DNA of 64,000 nt. Origin: Pelodera strongyloides (taxonomy: Eukaryota; Nematoda; Chromadorea; Rhabditida; Rhabditidae). The notes under the pieces are model-generated. The model was not told where the DNA came from, did not search any database, and worked only from the letters and a program-made list of their open reading frames with translations. Shown here one piece after another: positions 55,501 through 64,000 of this stretch (position 1 is the first letter of the stretch; each line of letters starts with the position of its first letter). Location of the stretch: positions 434,001-498,000 of the forward strand of contig JAANDG010000022.1 of the NCBI GenBank assembly GCA_036852015.1, read 5' to 3'. The position numbers were made by a program, and so were the translations under genes.

Positions 55501-58500
55501 CGGCGGAAGGATGCGAACCTAACGAAACAAGCCAATTACTTACCTCAAAGGGTACCGTTGCGGCGGAAGGATGCGAACCTAACGAAACAAGCCAATTACT
55601 TACCTCAAAGGGTACCGTTGCGGCGGAAGGATGCGAACCTAACGAAACAAGCCAATTGCTTACCTCAAAGGGTAGAGTTGCGGCGGAAGGAACACTATTG
55701 TTATTGGAAGCCTCCATCACAGCAGATAAGCTAAATAATTCGAATTCCACGTTACATTGAACTGATCGACTCTGTTAGACTTAGCTCACTTCAAAATTCA
55801 AAATCGACTTATTTAAGAAACATTTAGGCGAACTTAGATTACTTTTAGTGCTTAGGTGACTTAGGTCTGCTTTGTGCATTTAGGAACACAGAAATATCTC
55901 TAAACAAAACAGTAACCGAACACTAACCGTCTCACACGCTCATTGTTCCCATTTTGAACGTAACGAAGTGCCCCGGGGAAACCATAAGACGCCATCAACA
56001 TATCAACGCTCTGTCGAAAGTCTTCCGTCAAAGACGAGTCATGGTGGTCACTCTGGAAAGAAACAGTTTCACTTTTCAAATTTGAAATTGCGGTTTGAGG
56101 TTTGAGACTTGACCATGATCAACACTCGCAAGAGAATACCCAACAGTGATGTTGTTTTTGATAAACAGGGTATTGCTCGTGATGCAGAGATTTAAATTCT
56201 GACAAACCAGGGGTACAAGTTGGTGCGTGAAAACACGCACGAGCCACCTCCGGAAGCAGTTCCAAATTAATATATTTGAGTGAAGCATGGTGTTTTATTG
56301 AAACGGTCTATCGCTAAGCTAAAGAAACCACCTCCAACCACCTCCATTTACGCACGGAATTTATGCCCTGTAGACAAACTGATAACGACCGTGTCTTCAC
56401 AACGTCAACCTATACGACTGTTGGGTATTTCCTTGCTAGTGAGCTAGTGAATCAGTGAGACTAAGCTAAGCTGCAGCAGTCTACAAGTTCATTCCACATG
56501 ACATAACACGTAATGAAGGAAAAACACGGATTCGGGGGATCTGTTTTATTAGATACTCGTTCGCCATGTTCGATGTTCGCCTCTCCAATCAACGAATCAA
56601 CAGACTTTTTCGTTCAAAATTGGCTTATCGGTAATCTTAGAAGCGAATTTAGCGCGCAATCGTTAACTCGACTCGACTCACCAATTTTCGGTTTCCATTC
56701 GGAAATAAACGACCGTGGAAGGGGACATCACCATCGCTCCGTCTACGCTGAGCGCCAATCGGTTGTGGTATCTGGAGGGAATAAATTAGCATAAACAAAG
56801 TACAGTATAATGAAACGATTGGGAAATAAATCGGAACAAAGTCCACTCTTTTAGGGCGCGTTCGGGATTGATTTTCCGAAAGGAAACCACGCAAATTCAT
56901 AGTTCGGATGGACATTTTGGAAACGTTCTAATGCTTGGAGAAAACAAAAAATACAGTATGAATTAGCATGGAAAATTTGAAAAATATGCGCGGGAAACGT
57001 TTTTCGCAAGCTAATTCATACTGTATTTTTTGTTTTCTCCAAGCATTGGAACGTTTCCAAAAAGTCCATCCCGAACGATGAATTTGTATGGTTTCTTTCG
57101 GAAAATCAATCCCGGACGCGCCCTTAACTTAACCTCGACCAGCGAGATTTTCACCTTTTTCACTTTTCGGTGGACAGAGGACAGAGGTTATTCTATTTCG
57201 TGTTTCGTCCTCTTTTCAGTGGTCTGGTCTGATGAGGTTTGACCGTCTGAGGTCGACGTGACGAACGTATCAACAAATAAAATGTTACCAGTAGGTAGAG
57301 ATTACTACACTTTTCCTTTTGATGCTTCCAAATTCCAAGATTCCAAGAATTCAATTAAACATACCAATTAGCGTATCAAATAAGAATAAATCACCTGTCT
57401 TTCCTCAGGGAAGCCAGCATTTGGTCTGAATCCAGTTTGATCAACACCGACTCCCATTTGGGTCATATTCTGTCGGCTTTGGTTTAGATCCAGCCCCAAG
57501 TGCGCTGGCTGAGGGTGACGAGGCATCTGAATGAAATAAGAAGTGAAACAACGATAAAGCTAGAATCCAGAATCAACCGATCAACCCTACGCTCACACTG
57601 ACTAACATTTCTCATAAACCAACCAGAGCCACAAAAAGTAAGCCACAGTTAAAAATGTGACCGAAAGTATACGGAGAAATCGAACGACAACAACGACGGA
57701 TTTCTAGCTAAAAAAAACGATGTAACCAAAGAGTCAAACCACCACACCCGTTCGGGCGTTAGTTAATTGTTTAAGTGCGTCATTAATAGGAATTTAGGAA
57801 TTCACTCGACGCATCTGGATATGAACCAACCAAATTCCAAATTCAAATAACTACAAACAAGAAGAAGAAAAAAACCATAAATGAGGAAAAGGAAAAAATA
57901 TGAAATATGAGCATAAAGTCGTGTTAATGTACAATATGTTCTCCTACCGGAAGAGACGACATCTCCTGTGGTGGTTCGACAAACTCGCGACCAGGACCAC
58001 CAAACAAATTCACACATGCCGGATGTGACTGAACTTGAACTCCAGCTCCAATGGGCTGAAAAGGAAGAACAATATCAGTTTGAGACCTTAAAGCGGTATG
58101 GCACAATGGCACATGGTTTTTCGAAAATGAAACACATGTTGGCTACTGAACTGCACAACTACATATATTCATTCATCTACTGCTTATATGCATCCACATC
58201 AATTAATCACTTCCGTGTCCTTCCAACACGGGTACGGAACTACACAAAACGCAAAGAAATGCATGGGTTCAGAAGACGTCCTAAAACCACAACCACGGAA
58301 CCACGTGACATATCGTTTTAAAATCTCTTCTCAACTTCTCATAGTAGTATGTGTGAAGCGAGAAGCGTACGCGCGGCGCATAAACGAACTACAAAACTAC
58401 GAAAACTCCAAACTCCAAGATTTGACCAACCTGCCCGTGGAATACATTTCTCCCAGGCAAAGCATCAACGGGCTTCGGTTCAACCTAAATTAAAAGAAAA

Positions 58501-60198
58501 CTAGAACATTAGCAAATTTCTAAACAGAATAATCAAAGAAATATAATAATGATAATAACTATAATTTAGACGTCGAATTGGTGAATTGGTCGAACTAAGA
58601 CAATTGACAATGAAGCGCACGAAGACATGACAGAACAAAAAGACACTGCTTTATGTGCTATAAAAGCTAATGTTGAGAATAGCCAGTGATCTGACACCCT
58701 GACACTGACAGGCCATTAAACCATTTAATTACACATTACATCAAGAAGAAGACAACTATTAGGTGCACAGGAAATGTCAAGTTGAAGTTAAATTTAAACT
58801 GATTGTAAGTCAAGGCAGACGCATAAAACCCACTCGGCAAACACCCCTCAGACCCGGTAACAAGCGCATCGGTGTCGTAAAACGGTCGAACGACTGCGGT
58901 CCTGCACGCACAACCTCGTGGATCTATAAGACGCATAAGTCATAAAGTTCACTTTACGCATAGTTCACTTTACGTATACGTATTTCTCGATTCGATTAAG
59001 TCTATACATTTTCGTTTTTGAGAAAGACGGAGGTCACGATGAGAGTTGAAATTTGAAAGTCAGGAAATATGAAAGATACCTTAGCAACCGGAGTGACAAA
59101 CGAGTTCAGACCGTGATTATCCATTTTCTCGCTCACACTGCCCGCTGATTCTTCCTCGCGCAGAACGTTATCCAACCACTTCATTTGGTCATAGAACTAG
59201 AAGGATTCATTAGAGCAATCATTGCAAATACAACACACATAATGCACATCTATCTGGAGTGTGCGAGGGGGAACGAACGAACGAAAACTTCGAATTACAA
59301 ATCTACGTCACGCAAGAAGAATCCATCACACCGCAAATAACTTTCAAAGATTAGTGTCAAGTTATTGTTCCAGCTTCAATTCAAAACAAGCACCCACATC
59401 TGGAAAAAAGCGGCTGAGTGATTGAAAAAATATCATTGGAATATTGCAACTAATGGAGAATAATAGACATAGACATACTTCCTGGGCATCACGAGCCCGC
59501 GAGAACCCCACTCCATAGGTCGAATCATCAACGCCCAACTGCACCGTAACAAACTTCTTACTGGCAGCCGATAGAGTCCAACCAGCGGTTATTTTGCTCA
59601 TGGAAAACTTTCTCTAAAATTGTACATATAAAATAAATGGTCAAGTCCAGAAGGAAAATGAAAAAAACCTTAAACATAAGCTCCTAATTCAGACCAACAT
59701 GTAAAAAAACCATATCCAAGATAAATACGAACCTTTCCAGTGGTGACAGCAGGGTTCGCTAGAAATCGGAAACAGTTCTCCGCATGATCACGGATGATGT
59801 GGAAAACAACTGGTCCCGTTGAAATCGAGTGCCACTTTTGATCTTCGATAACAAGTTCGAACAACTGACCACATGCGGAGAGCACACGTTCAAACCTAAA
59901 CATAAAGAAAAAAACATATTCACTCCCGATATTGGACTGCCATAATTATTCCTTGTTAGAAAATGAGCGGCACAACGTGCACATAGCCATAGCTGACAGG
60001 CTGACACTTTACATCGGACAGGGCGGACAACTAATCTCAAACACAATGCTTTATCTCTAAAACTTACTTTGATCCCGCCTTGGAAGGCGAGATACTTGTG
60101 TTGGGGGATTTGGTCATGTTCTCCTTCTGTTCTCCAGTGGCCGCTTCTCTATGAAACGAAGCAGTCGAAACCGTCTCAATCACATCCGACGCCGTCAT
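52508..60198 (-). CDS. EVH1 (WH1) domain protein, 18 exons, about 637 residues
   Basis: Minus-strand exons: 60068-60198, 59733-59895, 59479-59613, 59080-59196, 58431-58484, 57948-58055, 57395-57526, 56682-56771, 55928-56052, 55664-55730, 55248-55328, 55100-55178, 55026-55063, 54767-54916, 54208-54361, 53653-53762, 52921-52989, 52508-52618 (TAA). Phases agree throughout; the 55100-55178 and 55026-55063 exons are the least certain. The ATG follows an AACAG acceptor. Exons 1-4 encode an EVH1 domain after a Ser/Thr-rich leader: ERVLSACGQLFEL, DQKWHSIS, KITAGWTLSAASKKF, STYGVGFSRARDAQEFYDQM. EVH1 domains bind proline-rich ligands (Ena/VASP, Homer, SPRED, WASP). The rest is polar and Pro/Gln/Ser-rich with no EVH2, coiled coil or Sprouty domain seen, so I do not assign orthology. 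Several introns carry MITEs. Confidence 0.8.
52792..52868. repeat. Short TTAA-flanked MITE in an EVH1 intron
   Basis: TTAAAGCAGTACAACACCCG is mirrored by CGGACGTCATATCGCTTTAA, a deleted relative of the TTAAAGCGAAATA family. Confidence 0.65.
55449..55690. repeat. 60-bp tandem repeat across an exon-intron boundary of the EVH1 gene
   Basis: Four near-identical 60-bp units. Read on the minus strand, each has exon-like sequence ending CCCTTTGAG, then a gtaag donor, then intron-like sequence with a TCGTTAG. Being 60 bp long and free of stops, each extra unit adds 20 in-frame codons (VSNWLVSLGSHPSAATVPFE). Confidence 0.9.
56854..57123. repeat. MITE with TTA target duplication (PIF/Harbinger-like) in an EVH1 intron
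   Basis: GGGCGCGTTCGGGATTGATT is mirrored by AATCAATCCCGGACGCGCCC, flanked by TTA on both sides (56851-56853 and 57124-57126). The arms of about 110 bp also include AATACAGTATGAATTAGC. A 3-bp TTA duplication fits PIF/Harbinger elements. Confidence 0.75.
58088..58321. repeat. TTAA-flanked element in an EVH1 intron
   Basis: Starts TTAAAGCGGTATGGCACA and ends GTGACATATCGTTTTAA; only the ends are inverted-repeat-like. Confidence 0.5.
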
Positions 60199-60330
60199 TT
60201 TCCTGTTAATCCCTACATTGGTCGGATAACGTACGAAAGTACATAACGTAGAAAGGTCAAAAAATGACAATTTCAGGCTTCTAGGAGACAAAAATGATCG
60301 CGGTGTGGTAGTGTCTGCCTACACAGCGTT

Positions 60331-61883
60331 GGGTACTATTGTACTTGAGTGGCCCCACTTTTTTTTTCTCAAAATTTTTCGTTTTTTGCTTTGTTCTTAT
60401 GTAACCAAGCGCGCTGAGTCCGGAAAAGTGGTTCACCTGGGCAGCAAGGGCCATTGAGGGCAAATATTCACAAAAAAAAATCAAAATATTTTTGTAACTT
60501 TTTTTCATCCATCCCATGAAACGAGATACGTTGTGACCAAAAACGTAAATATTACTTGCCCCGGAAGCCTACTCGGATGTTTATGCGTGACCGACAGTGT
60601 CATACAAGTTCGCAAGTTTAGATATTTATGCATAACACATGATAAACAACAAAATCAACAACATGACCGCAATGATCAGCATATTATAGGGGGTACAAAA
60701 CAGCGATCTGGCTCCACACACAGATTGAACATGGTATCCTTTCCTCTTCCAAATTCTCTTCGCCACAGGAATTCAGCCATGTAGTCGGTGTACCTTATGT
60801 TGTTGATCCCGTACATTTTCTTCGCCTTCTGCTTGTACTTTTGCCACAACCCTTCGATACTCTGCGTGTGGGCGAGAGTCAAGGGATCCACAAAGTTGTA
60901 CTGATGGTTCACAGTCAGATGTCTATAAGCTTGTGGGAGTGTGGAAAGACGAGAGTACGCTCTCCAGCAGTCAGACATGATAGTCGTACCGGGAGCAATA
61001 TGCTTCTTAATAAGTCGAGTGAGTGTGTTGGCATCCCTCTTACGTACCAGCGCCAGAAAAGCTCTTCCCGAACCGCGTTCGACCCCGCCGAACATCCACT
61101 GCTGCCTCCGCACCACGCGCCCAACATTCGCCTTCCTCCTAGTCACCATAGTTTCGTCAATTTCAACGGTTGAGCCAGGCCCGCCGATGACAATAGGGGT
61201 CCTCTTATAGTATTCTACGCTGACGTCTCCATAGAATTGGTTCCACTGAACCACCGTCTTTTCAGTTACACTGAGCTCTCGTGCGATCTGCTTCGTAGTG
61301 CCGTATTGCTCGCTCCATAAGTAGCTGAAATGCAGGAGATCCCTGGTGGAAACATGACTTGTTTGGAAGAATGAACCGACGCGAAGTCCGATCTTGGGCT
61401 TAGTGGATCCGATACGGCACGCTCGGCGATGGCACACGAACGCCTTGGAAGAGAGGCTTCTCGTCATTACACAGTAACAGAGAGGACAGAATGCGGTTCC
61501 GCGAAGCAAACCAATGCTAATCAACCATTCCCCCCAATCTTCGTCTTCAAGTTGTAGCTTCTGGTGTAGGTCGTAGAGCGTCATCTCCCGTAGATCATTT
61601 GCACGATTGCGCGCGTAAATCTGACGAAGCGCCATGCGAAATAAGTCGATAGAAAACGACATACAAAACTTACCATTATTATGCAGTCGCAGAAACATGG
61701 AGTTTTGTTGGAATTTTTTTTTTTTTTTTGGTGAATATTTGCCCTCAATGGCCCTTGCTGCCCAGGTGAACCACTTTTCCGGACTCAGCGCGCTTGGTTA
61801 CATAAGAACAAAGCAAAAAAACGAAAAATTTTGAGAAATTTTGAGAAAAAAAAAAGTGGGGCCACTCAAGTACAATAGTACCC
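60331..61883 (-). mobile_element. Merlin-superfamily DNA transposon, apparently complete
   Basis: Terminal inverted repeats of about 150-160 bp (GGGTACTATTGTACTTGAGT at 60331, its inverse ending at 61883) enclose one transposase frame. AGCGTT directly flanks both ends (60325-60330 and 61884-61889). Imperfect inverted similarity continues about 17 bp further out on both sides, so the exact borders and duplication length are uncertain (Merlin normally makes 8-9 bp). It ends about 130 bp upstream of the EVH1 start codon. Confidence 0.85.
60676..61698 (-). CDS. Merlin/IS1016-type (ISXO2-like) DDE transposase, 340 residues
   Basis: Cuts and pastes the element through a DDE catalytic core. Reading order: N-terminal helical region, a zinc-binding-like CPLCYCVMTRS...VCHRRAC segment (about residues 71-95), a helix-turn-helix-like TTKQIARELSVTEKTVVQW, then the ISXO2 core with VEIDETMVTRRKANVGR (first Asp), IMSDCWRAY (second Asp) and HTQSIEGLWQKYK (catalytic Glu region). 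All three acidic positions are present, the frame is uninterrupted and the length is normal for the family. Start at 61698 chosen as the first in-frame ATG; inner Met codons are possible. Terminal repeats flank it closely, so the copy may be active. Confidence 0.9.
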   Translation of the reverse strand: MFLRLHNNGKFCMSFSIDLFRMALRQIYARNRANDLREMTLYDLHQKLQLEDEDWGEWLISIGLLRGTAFCPLCYCVMTRSLSSKAFVCHRRACRIGSTKPKIGLRVGSFFQTSHVSTRDLLHFSYLWSEQYGTTKQIARELSVTEKTVVQWNQFYGDVSVEYYKRTPIVIGGPGSTVEIDETMVTRRKANVGRVVRRQQWMFGGVERGSGRAFLALVRKRDANTLTRLIKKHIAPGTTIMSDCWRAYSRLSTLPQAYRHLTVNHQYNFVDPLTLAHTQSIEGLWQKYKQKAKKMYGINNIRYTDYMAEFLWRREFGRGKDTMFNLCVEPDRCFVPPIIC

Positions 61884-61938
61884 AGCGTTGTGTAGTGCAG
61901 CCTAGTAGTAGGTTAATGACTTTACATGATGAGCAAGG

Positions 61939-62785
61939 GGTGCTCCTTTACTTGGAGGGGGGCAGTCAAAAAAAATTTCATACGGGCTTCTGAGGTCTCA
62001 AACTTCGCACCCAGAGGGGTAATCGATCACGACAAATCGATTGGTGATAAAATTATCGATCGTCGACCATTGATTTATTGATTTTTTTATATTTCAAATT
62101 TACCTTTTTCCGGCCAATTTTACCGTTTTTCCCCTAATTTTGTCCTTTCAAGTGGGAGGCTAATCTGGAGAAGGACAATAATGAATGACTGGTCATGTGG
62201 GGTCGGGGGTGTTGGGAAGGTGCCAACATTGCTTGTGGCAAAGTGGGAGGGTGAAGCTGCGCATAAGTACACGGATCGATAGCCCAATCAGTCATTCTTT
62301 TCTCGCTTGTTTTGGCGGAGTACTCTGTGGAGTATTTTGAAGGGAAAACGAGGCCGCATGAGATACAACAATGAGTTCATCGACGAACTGTTCATTGAAG
62401 AATTGTGGAAATTGGAATTTAAGGGCGAAAGCCTCATGTACCAGTTCTGGGATGTCGTCGCCCAACTCTAGCCTACGACTTAGAAACGCCGCCACCCTGC
62501 GATTGCTGTGTATGTTAATGCTAAGTTTTCTGTTTACGCTTATGGGCAACGGAATTTGAGGAGAAAGGACAAACACGGTAAAATTAAGGGCAAAAACGGT
62601 AAAATTGGTCGGGAAAGGGTAAATTTGAAATATAAAAAAAAATCAATAAATCGATGGTCGACGATCGATAATTTTATCACCAATCGATTTGTCGTGATCG
62701 ATTACCCCTCTATGTGCGAAGTTTGAGACCTGAGAAGCCCGTATGACAAAAATTTTGACTGCCCCCCTCCAAGTAAAGGAGCACC
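61939..62785. mobile_element. Non-autonomous DNA transposon with 8-bp target duplication
   Basis: GGTGCTCCTTTACTTGGAGG (61939) is mirrored by CCTCCAAGTAAAGGAGCACC (ending 62785); the inverted repeats extend about 220 bp, including ATCGATCACGACAAATCGAT. GAGCAAGG flanks both sides exactly (61931-61938 and 62786-62793). An 8-bp duplication fits hAT or Merlin. The 350-bp interior has a 94-codon minus-strand frame without transposase motifs. Confidence 0.9.
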
Positions 62786-62799
62786 GAGCAAGGTTTATG

Positions 62800-63480
62800 A
62801 GCAGTCGTGAGTAACGGCAAAATAGCTGATAGGATTTGCACCATGCATGGTGCACCATGCATCTGGCCTGACCACCTAGTTCCGTTAGCGAAACGGGACT
62901 CATTGTTTTGCGTATCGCAATACGAACAACACTCATAGAGAAATGGGATAAGATTCAAGTAAGAATAAAAAAATCACAATTTTGAAATTCAAGAAATTGT
63001 AAAAAAAAAATTGGAATGGGAGGAGGGATGGACAAAGCATGCATCGCGCATTTATCCCATCCAGGATGATTCATGCACATGCGATGCAAGAGTGCAGCAA
63101 AATGTATGTAAAATTGATGCAATTTTCATCCGCGCGCGTATCGAGTCTGTGCGTACGGCCATCTACGGTAGATTAGCTGTGAGATAAAATTGTTCCCGTT
63201 ATTTTTGCGCTATTAATTTATCTGGGCTCCTGGGCAGTTCCACTATAAAAATGTAGAATAGAACATTTTGGTGTTGTACTGTAAATAGTACGGTATTTTT
63301 ATCATGTGATTCGTCAGTAAAATTCATGTGCTTGCGCTGATGTGCGTAGTGAAACTAATGGATAAAAACACCTGCTTTTGAAAATAAAAACTTTTGAATA
63401 AAACAAAATCTGCTTATTTAAAAACAATTTATTTTTATCACCGATACATCACAAAGGCATTTACTCCGTCTATATTTCAT
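62800..63480. other. No gene seen
   Basis: Contains a short palindrome at 62840 (GCACCATGCATGGTGC). An AAATAAA-type signal on the minus strand near 63430 could serve the frame at 63505-63710. Confidence 0.35.
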
Positions 63481-63504
63481 TTTGACTGTGGGTAAGTTTG
63501 CCTA

Positions 63505-63710
63505 TGTACGCCACAACACAAAATCAACAGGCCACGGATATTTCAACGTTATTGGCTCATTCCCAAAGTATGTTATGCTCTCTGATTCATACAAATTTCG
63601 CTCAATTCCAATGCCTCGTAAACATGCGACACTACGGGGAACATTAACAGCCTTCTCTGATCTGAGAGTCCCACCCAGTTCCCGCGAGCTAACTTGTCAG
63701 TTTTCGCAAC
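63505..63710 (-). CDS. Possible last exon, unrecognised
   Basis: Open frame with no start codon: SSRELGGTLRSEKAVNVPRS ... GIGIERNLYESESITYF ... PWPVDFVLWRT and a stop at 63505. About 70 bp further on the minus strand is an AATAAA, as for a gene end. The plus strand is open across the same span (80 codons from 63482), so the coding strand is not certain. Confidence 0.25.
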
Positions 63711-63780
63711 AAAAAAAACTTTGATGACGCGCAGCGAAAAAACATATGGAATATATTTTTACTCCTTTACTACAACATAG

Positions 63781-63984
63781 ATGAAATTTGAGAAGATAGG
63801 GCAAAGCTGCCGGACATATTTTTACACGTTCCTGTATATATTTTTGCTTTTTTGCCAGGTCGTCGCGTCAGATTCTCGCCGCGCACAACCCAAGTTGCAG
63901 CAATCTCTACTGCTCTTCATGCAAATCCCTCGCTATCCCTGGCCGGGAAGTGAACTACTGAAACAAAAAAAAACCCGAGGCTAG
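63781..63984 (+). CDS. Possible small secreted peptide, 67 codons
   Basis: Starts with a basic segment then a hydrophobic stretch (YFYTFLYIFLLFCQVVAS) like a signal peptide, followed by a Gln/Leu-rich tail ending with basic residues (KQKKTRG). No family recognised and no splice context; it stops near the window edge. Confidence 0.3.
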   Translation: MKFEKIGQSCRTYFYTFLYIFLLFCQVVASDSRRAQPKLQQSLLLFMQIPRYPWPGSELLKQKKTRG

Positions 63985-64000
63985 GCCGGACCATGTATTT

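Noticed and set aside
55448..55750. 100-codon repeat protein frame taken as a separate gene
   Set aside because: It is exon 10 of the EVH1 gene plus tandemly duplicated donor and intron sequence.
61634..61834. Small forward frame over the Merlin right end, and an intron in the transposase start
   Set aside because: The frame lies in the terminal repeat. The possible intron with gtaagt near 61670 would shift the transposase frame.

Overview
This is a repeat-rich, AT-leaning stretch of a nematode nuclear genome. Four things point to a nematode. A sequence matching the 22-nt SL1 spliced leader occurs five times at an exact 88-bp spacing, plus one shorter copy upstream. There is a five-exon seven-transmembrane receptor of the nematode srg/srv chemoreceptor type. 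There is a nuclear hormone receptor locus whose ligand-binding domain has the nematode supplementary-receptor style. Introns are short to moderate, with gtaagt-like donors and tttcag-like acceptors. All gene models were assembled by hand from splice signals and phase, without transcripts.

Layout. 1-5345 is a long non-coding repeat (copy A), returning at 26083-33160 (copy B) and as a fragment at 9593-9945 (copy C). It holds nested TTAA-flanked MITEs, and copy B also carries two LINE insertions. 5796-7173 is a small secreted TIL-type protease-inhibitor gene. 7800-9600 holds a dead LINE fragment and nested inverted repeats with a tRNA-like sequence. 11.4-14.3 kb is an unusual tandem region: GC-rich hairpin cassettes, a 129-bp satellite with CRE-like TGACGTCA, and the SL1-like array with a shared element about 65 bp upstream of each leader. 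16.5-18.9 kb holds a minisatellite and a small three-exon candidate gene between GC-rich inverted repeats. 19.4-25.7 kb (minus) is the nuclear receptor locus. Its introns hold an element with about 350-bp TG...CA direct repeats, each containing a hammerhead-like core, and a Penelope-like reverse transcriptase fragment followed by a third core. 35.6-38.0 kb (minus) is the chemoreceptor. 38-50 kb is mostly MITEs, tRNA-like pseudogenes and microsatellites. 50.36-51.60 kb (plus) is a complete 106-residue CARD-only protein. 52.5-60.2 kb (minus) is an 18-exon EVH1-domain gene with a tandem array of alternative splice donors. 60.3-61.9 kb is an apparently intact Merlin (IS1016/ISXO2-type) DNA transposon just upstream of the EVH1 start. 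61.9-62.8 kb is a non-autonomous element with an 8-bp target-site duplication.

How the parts work together. The host genes are unrelated single genes (extracellular inhibitor, chemoreceptor, nuclear receptor, CARD adaptor or decoy, EVH1 scaffold). Most other structure is mobile DNA in introns and between genes. Having copies A and B in one window gives natural empty sites for several insertions, and shows a hairpin whose 47-bp centre has flipped between copies. The SL1-like array and the hammerhead-bearing direct-repeat element are the least ordinary features.
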